Source: Flavobacterium sp. (GTDB lineage: Bacteria; Bacteroidota; Bacteroidia; Flavobacteriales; Flavobacteriaceae). From it: a stretch of 64,000 nucleotides of DNA. Of this stretch, positions 56,906 through 64,000 are shown piece after piece; positions within the stretch are counted from its first letter, which is position 1; every line of letters starts with the position of its first letter. The notes beneath the pieces were generated by a model. That model made no database searches. It had not been told where the DNA came from and saw nothing but the letters and a program-made list of their open reading frames with translations. The position numbers and the translations under genes are program-made. The stretch is taken from the NCBI GenBank assembly GCA_020403245.1, contig JADBYA010000004.1, forward strand, positions 1 through 64,000, written 5' to 3'.

Positions 56906-57676
56906 AGTAATGGCTATTTCTACTGAAAAAAATATCAAAAATCCAAACTATATCGTATTCATCCATCAACAAATTGACCACCGAAAAACTAATTCAATGT
57001 TGTTAAAATCTTCTTTAAACTCAATAAAACAGCTACTTGGCTTATTATTTAACTGGTTTTATCGCAAGATAATACGTCTATTTAGTAAAAAATAACCGTC
57101 TGTTTTCTTTGTTTTATCTTTTGTATCGCTATCTATTTGATATTTAAAGTGTAAAAAACCTTCCGATGTATATTTAGGGGGATATTTTCTTACTTCGGAC
57201 GGCTACTTTTACTCTTCGGACAAGTATTTTTACTCTTCGGACGGATACTTTTACTCTTCGGACAAGTATTTTTAGTCTACTAACAGGTATTTTTACTCTA
57301 CTAACAGGTATTTTTACTCTTCGGACGAGTATTTTTACTTTACGGACAACTACTATTGGTTTACGGACAACTATTTTTTACCAGTAAGCCACTATTGTTA
57401 TATCTCTATTGGCTATTAAAATATAAAATTCAGCTATTACTATTCTACTATTGCCTATGGCTTTGCTGTAGGAGTGTTTTTTTTATCAAAATTGCTGACA
57501 TCTTCACTCTTTATTAGCCTTTAACATTAAATGCTCTTAGTTTTTTTATTATTAATTATTGACTAATAATGCTTTAAGGGAGATATAAAATGGCCACCAA
57601 CTTATCTGTCAATTTAAAAAATGTGTAGTAGTGCTAATTTTTATAATCTAAAATTCCTTAAAAGAATATATAGTTT
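56906..57676. other. gap between the GLPGLI array and the mfd operon
   Basis: Apart from the 21-bp minisatellite (57192-57380), I see no supported gene. A 61-codon open frame at 56910-57095 on the plus strand has no recognisable domain and I do not accept it. The rest is AT-rich. Confidence 0.5.
57192..57380. repeat. 21-bp minisatellite, nine copies
   Basis: Nine units at an exact 21-nt period; the anchor trinucleotide GAC or AAC falls at 57198, 57219, 57240, 57261, 57282, 57303, 57324, 57345 and 57366. A typical unit is TCTTCGGACAAGTATTTTTAC less one base at its end. Units 1-2 and 3-4 form a 42-bp higher-order pair. In the plus frame each unit encodes a seven-residue D-x-Y-F-Y-S-S repeat with a single TAG (57273). 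Confidence 0.9.
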
Positions 57677-57684
57677 TACCTTTG
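57677..57684 (+). promoter_or_regulatory. possible -7 box of the mfd operon
   Basis: TACCTTTG matches TAnnTTTG and lies 25 bp before the lipoprotein ATG. The -33 partner is unclear. Confidence 0.4.
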
Positions 57685-57709
57685 CACCGTTGATGCTATA
57701 ACACTATCC

Positions 57710-58306
57710 ATGAAATTCCCTTTTTTAACTCTTATTCTATTAGCATTTTGTTTCTCTTCGTGCCAAGAAGACCCAAAAATTCGTGTTTTGGAACAAGAAA
57801 AAGAAGCAAAAAAACAGGAAGTAATCTTTAACAACATCGATAAAGCTTGGAATTTTAATACACAACCTGTGAACCAAACTGCAAGTGCTTTGCTTAGTTC
57901 ATGGTCTGAATGGAGAGCATTTCTTAGCGAACTGGGACAAAAGCCCAAAAGCAGTATTGGTGCTTTTCAAAAAAAAGCTAAAACTTTATCAATAAAAGCA
58001 TTACAATTAAACGATAACATTCCGATAGCTTATAATTTGCCAGAGGTCAAAAGCAGAATTGCAGCCATCACCACTAAAATCAATACCATTAATTTATATC
58101 TCCATTTGAACCAAATTCCTGTTGAAAAAATTGCAAAATTAATTCAAGAGACCAATGCAGAAGTAGTAGCGATGCAATTTCAACTCGATGAAATAAATCG
58201 CAAAAACAATATAAAAATGGAAGATGGCGAAAACGATATGCTCAAAATGTTAGACACAACAAGGGCAATCCCATCCAATGATTTAAACATAAAACCCTAT
58301 AAGTAA
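57710..58306 (+). CDS. hypothetical lipoprotein upstream of mfd
   Basis: A 198-residue lipoprotein with lipobox CFSSCQED at residue 18. The rest looks helical: a charged coil (KIRVLEQEKEAKKQE), a Trp-rich stretch (LLSSWSEWRAFLSEL) and a long helical C-terminal half. I do not recognise a named domain. It ends 3 bp before the TTG start of mfd, so the two are co-transcribed, though a functional link to transcription-coupled repair is not apparent. Confidence 0.75.
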   Translation: MKFPFLTLILLAFCFSSCQEDPKIRVLEQEKEAKKQEVIFNNIDKAWNFNTQPVNQTASALLSSWSEWRAFLSELGQKPKSSIGAFQKKAKTLSIKALQLNDNIPIAYNLPEVKSRIAAITTKINTINLYLHLNQIPVEKIAKLIQETNAEVVAMQFQLDEINRKNNIKMEDGENDMLKMLDTTRAIPSNDLNIKPYK

Positions 58307-58309
58307 GCT

Positions 58310-61300
58310 TTGAGCCAAAACGCTTTATATAACAGTTATTTACAGGCAACAAAAGTCAAACAAATAGCTGACGCACTTGAAACACCTTTGACTAAAATTC
58401 AGGTAAAAGGCCTATTGGGTTCGTCATTATCGTTTGTATTTCAGGCGATTTTCAAGAAAAGTGAGAAACCTTTCTTATTAATTCTTAACGAAAAAGAAGA
58501 AGCGGCTTATATTCTCAACGATTTGGAACAACTGATTGGACAGAACGATGTGTTGTTTTATCCAAGTTCGAATCGTCGTCCGTATCAATTAGAAGAAACC
58601 GACAATGCCAATGTTTTGTTGCGTTCCGAAGTGCTGAATAGAATTAATTCGCGCAAAAAACCAGCCGTAATTGTGACTTATCCTGAAGCGCTTTTTGAAA
58701 AAGTAGTGACCCGAAAAGAACTCGACAAAAACACGCTAAAAATTGCGGTTGGCGAAAATGTTTCCATCGATTTTATCAACGAAGTTTTATTTGAATACGA
58801 ATTCAAACGCGTAGATTTCATCACCGAACCAGGAGAATTTTCTGTTCGAGGTGGAATATTAGATGTATTTTCGTTTTCCAATGACAATCCGTATCGCATA
58901 GAGTTTTTTGGTAATGAAGTCGATAGCATCAGAACTTTTGATGTAGGAACACAACTATCGATAGAAAAGCAAACCAAGATTACGATTATTCCTAATTTGG
59001 AAAACAAATTCATCAAAGAAAACAGAGATAGTTTTCTCAATTACATCAGCGATAAAACCATTTTGTGTATCGAAAACACAGAATTTTTGACTTCGCAATT
59101 GGATAAACTTTTTGCCAAAGCAAATGAAACGTTTGACAAACTTTCAAAAGATATAAAACACGCTTCTCCGGAACATTTATTTTTGAACCAAGAAAGTTTT
59201 TTGCGCAAAGCATTGGATTTTTCTATCATTGAATTATCGAACAAACCATTGTTCAAAACCACAAAAACTGTTGAGTTTCACATCCACCCGCAACCTTCGT
59301 TCAACAAGCAATTTGATTTGTTGTTGAACAATTTAAGCGATAATCATTTTAATGGTTATACCAATTATTTGTTTTGTTCCAATGAAGCCCAAGCCAATCG
59401 TTTTCATGATATTTTTGAGTCTATTGACGAAGCCAATCACGAGAATATCCGCAAGCAGTATCACACCGTTGTACAACCGTTATATCAAGGATTTATAGAC
59501 GAAGAAAATCAAATTGCCTGTTATACTGACCATCAAATTTTTGAACGCTACCATAAATTCAGTATTAAAAATGGCTACTCCAAAAAGCAAACGCTAACGC
59601 TCAAAGAATTAAACTCATTGTCAGTAGGCGATTATGTAACCCACATCGATCATGGCATTGGGAAATTTGGCGGCTTGCAAAAAATTCAAGTCGAAGGCAA
59701 AACCCAAGAAGCTATAAAATTGGCTTATGCCGATAATGATATTGTGTATGTGAGTATTCATTCGCTGCATAAAATCTCGAAATACAACGGAAAAGACGGC
59801 ACACCCCCCAAGATTTACAAACTCGGTTCGAATGCTTGGAAGGTTTTAAAACAGAAAACAAAAGCACGTGTAAAACATATTGCGTTCAACTTAATCCAAC
59901 TTTATGCCAAACGAAGATTGGAAAAAGGGTTTGCCTTCGCGCCCGATAGTTATTTGCAAAAAGAACTGGAAAGTTCCTTTATTTATGAAGACACACCCGA
60001 CCAAATCACAGCCACACAAGATGTAAAAATCGATATGGAAAAAGATCGTCCGATGGACAGATTAGTCTGTGGTGATGTAGGTTTTGGAAAAACAGAAGTG
60101 GCTATTCGCGCCGCTTTCAAAGCGGTGGATAATAGCAAACAAGTGGCAGTTTTGGTACCGACAACTATTTTGGCGTACCAACATTATAGAACTTTTACCG
60201 AACGATTGAAAGAAATGCCAGTTCGTGTGGGCTACTTAAATCGTTTTAGAACTGCAAAAGAAAAGCAAATCACATTGGAAGAATTAGCTTCTGGGAAACT
60301 GGATATTATTATTGGCACGCATCAATTGGTGAACAAAAACGTACAGTTTAAAGATTTAGGTTTGCTGATTGTGGATGAAGAACAAAAATTTGGTGTCAAT
60401 GTAAAAGACAAATTGAAAACCATTGCCGCCAATGTTGATACGCTGACGTTAACCGCAACACCAATTCCGAGAACGCTTCAGTTTTCATTGATGGCAGCAA
60501 GAGATTTATCGGTTATTACCACAGCACCACCAAACAGATATCCCATCGAATCGCAAGTAGTAAGTTTTAACGAAGAACTGATTCGCGATGCGATTTCGTA
60601 TGAAATTCAAAGAAATGGGCAGGTTTTCTTTATCAATAATCGCATTGAAAACATCAAAGAAATTGCTGGAATGATACAACGATTAGTTCCCGATGCGCGT
60701 GTTGGTATTGGTCACGGTCAAATGGAAGGCAACAAACTAGAAGAGTTGATGCTTGGTTTTATGAATGGTGAATTTGATGTTTTAGTAGCCACGACCATTA
60801 TCGAAAGTGGTTTGGATGTCCCCAATGCCAATACTATTTTCATCAACAATGCCAATAATTTTGGCTTGTCCGATTTGCATCAAATGCGAGGAAGAGTGGG
60901 AAGAAGCAACAAAAAAGCATTTTGTTATTTTATTTGTCCGCCCTATGCCATGATGACAGAAGATGCAAGGAAACGAATACAAGCATTGGAACAATTCAGT
61001 GAATTGGGAAGTGGTTTTAATATTGCCATGAAAGACTTGGAAATTCGTGGTGCAGGCGATTTATTAGGTGGCGAACAAAGCGGTTTTATCAATGAAATTG
61101 GTTTTGAAACCTATCAAAAAATCATGAATGAAGCCATTGAAGAGTTGAAAGAAAACGAATTCAAAGAATTGTATCACGAGGAAAATGAAGACGATTCTAA
61201 AGAATATGTAAAAGATTTACAAATTGATACTGATTTTGAATTGTTATTTCCAGACGAGTACGTCAATAGTATTTCGGAACGGTTGAATTTGTATAACGAA

Positions 61301-61672
61301 CTTGGGAATGTTAAAGATGAAGCAAGCTTACTTTCTTATGAATCAAAATTAATCGATCGTTTTGGACCATTGCCCACAGAAGCCAAAGCGTTGCTTGATA
61401 GCATAAGAATAAAATGGATTGCGACGCAAATGGGTATTGAGCGACTCGTTATGAAACAAGGAAAACTTGTAGGTTATTTTGTTTCTGACCAACAGTCGAA
61501 CTATTATAATTCGAAGCAATTTAGACACGTGCTACAATTTGTGCAGCAGCATGGAAACATCTGTAAAATGAAAGAAAAAGAAACCAAAAACGGTTTACGT
61601 TTACTTTTGACTTTTGAGAATGTAAAATCCATTTCGATAGCATTAGAGTTTATGGAATTGATGAAGAGATAA
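58310..61672 (+). CDS. mfd: transcription-repair coupling factor
   Basis: A 1120-residue DNA translocase that removes stalled RNA polymerase at lesions and recruits UvrA. Domains in order: UvrB-like N-terminus (residues 1-340), RNA-polymerase interaction domain (about 430-500, SVGDYVTHIDHGIGKFGGL), RecG-like helicase motor with Walker A GDVGFGKTE, DEEQ box (LLIVDEEQKFGV), TATPIPRTL and RGRVGRSNKKAFCYF, and the C-terminal TRCF domain. Length is normal. The start is TTG; no in-frame ATG is nearby. Confidence 0.96.
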   Translation: MSQNALYNSYLQATKVKQIADALETPLTKIQVKGLLGSSLSFVFQAIFKKSEKPFLLILNEKEEAAYILNDLEQLIGQNDVLFYPSSNRRPYQLEETDNANVLLRSEVLNRINSRKKPAVIVTYPEALFEKVVTRKELDKNTLKIAVGENVSIDFINEVLFEYEFKRVDFITEPGEFSVRGGILDVFSFSNDNPYRIEFFGNEVDSIRTFDVGTQLSIEKQTKITIIPNLENKFIKENRDSFLNYISDKTILCIENTEFLTSQLDKLFAKANETFDKLSKDIKHASPEHLFLNQESFLRKALDFSIIELSNKPLFKTTKTVEFHIHPQPSFNKQFDLLLNNLSDNHFNGYTNYLFCSNEAQANRFHDIFESIDEANHENIRKQYHTVVQPLYQGFIDEENQIACYTDHQIFERYHKFSIKNGYSKKQTLTLKELNSLSVGDYVTHIDHGIGKFGGLQKIQVEGKTQEAIKLAYADNDIVYVSIHSLHKISKYNGKDGTPPKIYKLGSNAWKVLKQKTKARVKHIAFNLIQLYAKRRLEKGFAFAPDSYLQKELESSFIYEDTPDQITATQDVKIDMEKDRPMDRLVCGDVGFGKTEVAIRAAFKAVDNSKQVAVLVPTTILAYQHYRTFTERLKEMPVRVGYLNRFRTAKEKQITLEELASGKLDIIIGTHQLVNKNVQFKDLGLLIVDEEQKFGVNVKDKLKTIAANVDTLTLTATPIPRTLQFSLMAARDLSVITTAPPNRYPIESQVVSFNEELIRDAISYEIQRNGQVFFINNRIENIKEIAGMIQRLVPDARVGIGHGQMEGNKLEELMLGFMNGEFDVLVATTIIESGLDVPNANTIFINNANNFGLSDLHQMRGRVGRSNKKAFCYFICPPYAMMTEDARKRIQALEQFSELGSGFNIAMKDLEIRGAGDLLGGEQSGFINEIGFETYQKIMNEAIEELKENEFKELYHEENEDDSKEYVKDLQIDTDFELLFPDEYVNSISERLNLYNELGNVKDEASLLSYESKLIDRFGPLPTEAKALLDSIRIKWIATQMGIERLVMKQGKLVGYFVSDQQSNYYNSKQFRHVLQFVQQHGNICKMKEKETKNGLRLLLTFENVKSISIALEFMELMKR

Positions 61673-61744
61673 AAATTTACTTATATAAAACAATTACTCT
61701 ATATTTTTATTACTTTTGAAATTCTTTAATTTAAATCATAATCT

Positions 61745-62518
61745 ATGTTAGATAACTCATTTGTCGAAGATTTGTTTGAAAAAAAAATAGTTCAAGATGA
61801 AAATTTAAACGAACTTCCATTACACTCAGGTGTGTCAAAAAAAGATGGTGAATTTTTACAAAAAATTATTTCAGAAAATAAATTTAAAAACACTATTGAA
61901 GTTGGATGTGCTTATGGGATTTCTTCGCTTTATATTTGTGCAGCTACATCTCATTATGATGATTATTCCCATACGATTATTGACCCTTTCCAAAAAGATT
62001 GGAAAAATATCGGAATTTTAAACTTAAAACGAAACAATTGGAATAAATTTGAACTTATCGAAGAATTATCAGAAATTGCTTTACCAGAGCTACTTAAAAA
62101 AAACAAAAAATATGATTTTGCATTTATTGATGGTTGGCATACACTTGATCATGTAATGATTGATTTTTTCTATATCAACAGAATGTTGGAAGTTGGTGGT
62201 GTAATAGCTTTTCATGACTTAGATATGCCTAGTCAAAAAAAGCTATTTCGTTATATTTTGAATTATCCTTGTTATGAATTTTTAGGATCTGTTAAAGACA
62301 ATTCGACACATAAGACTTTAAATGTCAGGATGAAGGAAGCATTTTTTTTATTTCCATTAAAAATATTTAGTAAAATTGTTCCAAAAAGAGTACGCTATGA
62401 AATGTTTTCCGGGGAACTTTTAAAAAGTGATAAAGAATTAGGTTTAAATGGCACTGTACTAGCAATCCAAAAAATTAAAGAAGATGCAAGAGATTGGAGA
62501 TGGTTTGAAAATTTTTAA
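61745..62518 (+). CDS. class I SAM-dependent methyltransferase
   Basis: A 257-residue enzyme of the Methyltransf_24 type. Motif I is NTIEVGCAYGISSLYICAA; the acidic residue at the end of the next strand is in TIIDPFQKDW; YDFAFIDGWHTLDHVMID and GGVIAFHDLDMPS are the further family blocks, and the DxxH-type acidic site may bind metal. The substrate is unknown; similar enzymes act on sugars in glycan clusters or on small molecules. A TACTTTTG box lies at 61711-61718, upstream of the ATG. Confidence 0.82.
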   Translation: MLDNSFVEDLFEKKIVQDENLNELPLHSGVSKKDGEFLQKIISENKFKNTIEVGCAYGISSLYICAATSHYDDYSHTIIDPFQKDWKNIGILNLKRNNWNKFELIEELSEIALPELLKKNKKYDFAFIDGWHTLDHVMIDFFYINRMLEVGGVIAFHDLDMPSQKKLFRYILNYPCYEFLGSVKDNSTHKTLNVRMKEAFFLFPLKIFSKIVPKRVRYEMFSGELLKSDKELGLNGTVLAIQKIKEDARDWRWFENF

Positions 62519-62580
62519 TAGATTTTAAAATCTAACCTTTTACATTCTTTAAAAGACCCTAATTAGAGCATTTAAAAAAA

Positions 62581-62645
62581 TACCGCAAATTCGCTTAACT
62601 ATTTATTCCTTTTAAGGATTTATATAAATTTGCGAATTTGCGGTA
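62581..62645. terminator. long inverted repeat between convergent genes
   Basis: TACCGCAAATTCGC (62581-62594, reading inward) is perfectly complementary to GCGAATTTGCGGTA (62632-62645), with a loop of about 38 nt that contains a further CCTTTTAAGG palindrome. Its position between the methyltransferase and the metalloprotease, both ending here, suggests a shared terminator. The loop is longer than usual. Confidence 0.5.
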
Positions 62646-62660
62646 AATATTTATAAGAAA

Positions 62661-64000
62661 TTATAGTTTCAAAACTTTAAAATTCTTTTCCAATTCACCG
62701 AAACTCACTTTAAAAAAATAAGTTCCTGTGGAAAACTGTGAAATATCTACTGCTGTTTCCATGTCGTTTTTCTTCTGTTGGAAAAGCAATCTCCCCTCTA
62801 TATTATATACTTTAACATCGGTGATTTGCGTATTACTTATCATGGCCACTCTTCCTGTTGTAGGGTTTGGATAATAAGAAAAATCAAGGTAATCAGCATC
62901 ATCAATGCCTAAAGTTCCAGTACAGGTAATGTTTGCATTCCAACCTGCTCTTGTATCGAGCGCATCAGAAACAAACTTAAAAGTAAGTGACCCATCAAAA
63001 GCGGTAGAATTAAAAACTCCGGGAGTTGATGGTCCAGTTAATCCGTTTGGTGTTAAAGAAGGTGAAAACTCATTGGGTCCATTATAAATGTATAAAAAAT
63101 CATAGTTTAGTTCAAGGTTAAAACTTAAAAAGGTACATCTAAGTTTTAATCCAGGATTATTGGGTGTCATTGTTCTAACCCAATTTTCTCTATCTGTATA
63201 ATTTCCTGTCGTTCCTCCTGTATCGGTAAAAGGTACGCTTGCACAAAAATTAGTTGCTTTTGTTGCAACTACGGTAGATCTATTTGAGGGTTCAAAACCG
63301 CCGGCGCAAAGTGGTCTAACTCTTACCCTATAATAAGTATTAGGATCAAGTCCGGTAGCTGTATAGGAGTTAGTTGTTACTGTATTCCATTGTGCGTTAG
63401 TAGATGAAAACGGTGTAACTGCCACTTGCCAAGAAGTTGTGGTTCCAACGTCTGACCAAGTTAAAGAAATAGAAGTTGGGGTTTCGTTTAGAATAATTAT
63501 TTCAGTAATAGTATTGGAACAACTCGTGGTACAATCAAAACTTAAACAGGTTTTACTATTTACATTGGCTAATATTAATGCCGATGGTTGTGGCCCAAAC
63601 CCTTCACTAAAACTAATTCCAACCCCCGATATTAAATGACAGTAACTCATAATTGTTCCTTTTACATCTATCGAAGGAATCGGTCCAACTCCACAACTTC
63701 CTTCAGAAAACCCCGCTTGCGTTCCGCAGCCATCTATTGAAGTATTATTACCGTTCCATACACAAGCATGAGTATGCGGCGAGCCTAAAGAATGACCAAA
63801 TTCGTGCGCTATAACTTGTACTGTCCAAGAATAAGTTGGAACTGTTGAAAAACTAAAATTAACATCTGAATAACTAAAATTATTTTGAGTACAAAGTGTG
63901 TTTAGAAAAGCAACGCCTCCCAACCCACCGGGATCTATGCCAACTAATTGTCCCACGTCACCGTCAAAAACTACTCTTGTGCTACGAAATGCATTTAAAT
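62661..64000 (-). CDS. secreted reprolysin-like zinc metalloprotease with T9SS domain (5' end outside window)
   Basis: A partial gene: the frame stays open to the window edge, so the signal and pro-region are missing. The visible 446 codons hold an M12-type zinc site, VIAHEFGHSLGSPHTHAC (HExxHxxGxxH) with Met-turn TIMSYCH. A fibronectin type III domain follows (SISLTWSDVGTTTSWQVAV, YYRVRVRPLC), then a CUB-like domain (about residues 260-350 of the visible part) and a type A T9SS sorting tail (FSYYPNPTTGRVAMI, FKVLKL). It should be secreted by T9SS and degrade proteins outside the cell. Confidence 0.92.
   Translation of the reverse strand, partial: LNAFRSTRVVFDGDVGQLVGIDPGGLGGVAFLNTLCTQNNFSYSDVNFSFSTVPTYSWTVQVIAHEFGHSLGSPHTHACVWNGNNTSIDGCGTQAGFSEGSCGVGPIPSIDVKGTIMSYCHLISGVGISFSEGFGPQPSALILANVNSKTCLSFDCTTSCSNTITEIIILNETPTSISLTWSDVGTTTSWQVAVTPFSSTNAQWNTVTTNSYTATGLDPNTYYRVRVRPLCAGGFEPSNRSTVVATKATNFCASVPFTDTGGTTGNYTDRENWVRTMTPNNPGLKLRCTFLSFNLELNYDFLYIYNGPNEFSPSLTPNGLTGPSTPGVFNSTAFDGSLTFKFVSDALDTRAGWNANITCTGTLGIDDADYLDFSYYPNPTTGRVAMISNTQITDVKVYNIEGRLLFQQKKNDMETAVDISQFSTGTYFFKVSFGELEKNFKVLKL

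Noticed and set aside
56910..57095. 61-codon plus-strand open frame as a gene
   Set aside because: No recognisable domain, no convincing promoter, and it lies in decayed DNA next to a receptor remnant.
57192..57380. CRISPR-like array
   Set aside because: The 21-bp units are directly adjacent with no unique spacers, and no cas genes are near. It is a minisatellite.

Overview
The window looks like a chromosomal segment of a Flavobacterium-type member of the Bacteroidota. The evidence is low GC, sparse Shine-Dalgarno sites, TAnnTTTG promoter-like boxes, two secreted proteins with type IX secretion (T9SS) C-terminal sorting domains, many flavobacterial families (DUF4270, GLPGLI, GldH-like, OlsF-like, DUF4139, LytTR/histidine kinase), and atpD-atpC standing apart from the other ATP synthase genes. 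I see no rRNA, tRNA, CRISPR array, prophage or transposase gene.

Layout. 0.2-6.2 kb: biotin cluster on the minus strand (small membrane protein, bioF, DUF2007 protein, bioD, bioA, a ketosynthase), invaded by several short repeat families. 6.2-8.1 kb: atpD-atpC. 8.3-13 kb: an SGNH-hydrolase remnant, an SGNH lipoprotein and a TonB-dependent receptor broken by one missing base. 13.3-17.7 kb: glmS, DUF4270 lipoprotein and a short starch-synthase-like protein on the minus strand. 17.8-25.1 kb, plus strand: panC, panD, a YbhN-like flippase-type protein, an esterase-like protein without its nucleophile, radA, a GldH-like lipoprotein and a GT51 glycosyltransferase. 25.1-27.7 kb: LytTR regulator and TPR histidine kinase. 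27.8-31.8 kb: VWA lipoprotein, a toxin-antitoxin pair lying between two nearly identical gene remnants, and a DUF4139 protein. 31.9-49.5 kb: envelope and housekeeping genes (PQQ-type dehydrogenase with T9SS tail, aldo/keto reductase, AsmA-like, OmpA-like, exonuclease III, OlsF-like acyltransferase, an M48/DUF4870/DUF2752/TM2 operon, a 2-hydroxyacid dehydrogenase, M13 peptidase, L,D-transpeptidase, an NTF2-like protein). 49.6-50.5 kb: threonine dehydrogenase.

50.6-56.9 kb is the most unusual part. It is a decaying tandem array of a three-gene unit: small secreted two-cysteine peptide, then a GLPGLI protein, then a TonB-dependent-receptor-like barrel. One unit is complete; two retain the peptide and GLPGLI genes with only a stub of the receptor gene; a fourth is only a stub. 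The three peptides have diverged almost completely but keep an exact C-x31-C spacing. A hairpin sits between peptide and GLPGLI gene in every unit. In two units the peptide start codon has become TAG.

57.2-64 kb: a 21-bp minisatellite, a lipoprotein gene and mfd, a methyltransferase, and a T9SS-type zinc metalloprotease cut by the window edge.

A second theme is short repeats. Heptamer tandem arrays, a 33-bp palindrome and a CTGAGCTTGTCGAAG-type element occur between genes, and some lie in frame inside the ketosynthase and bioF genes.
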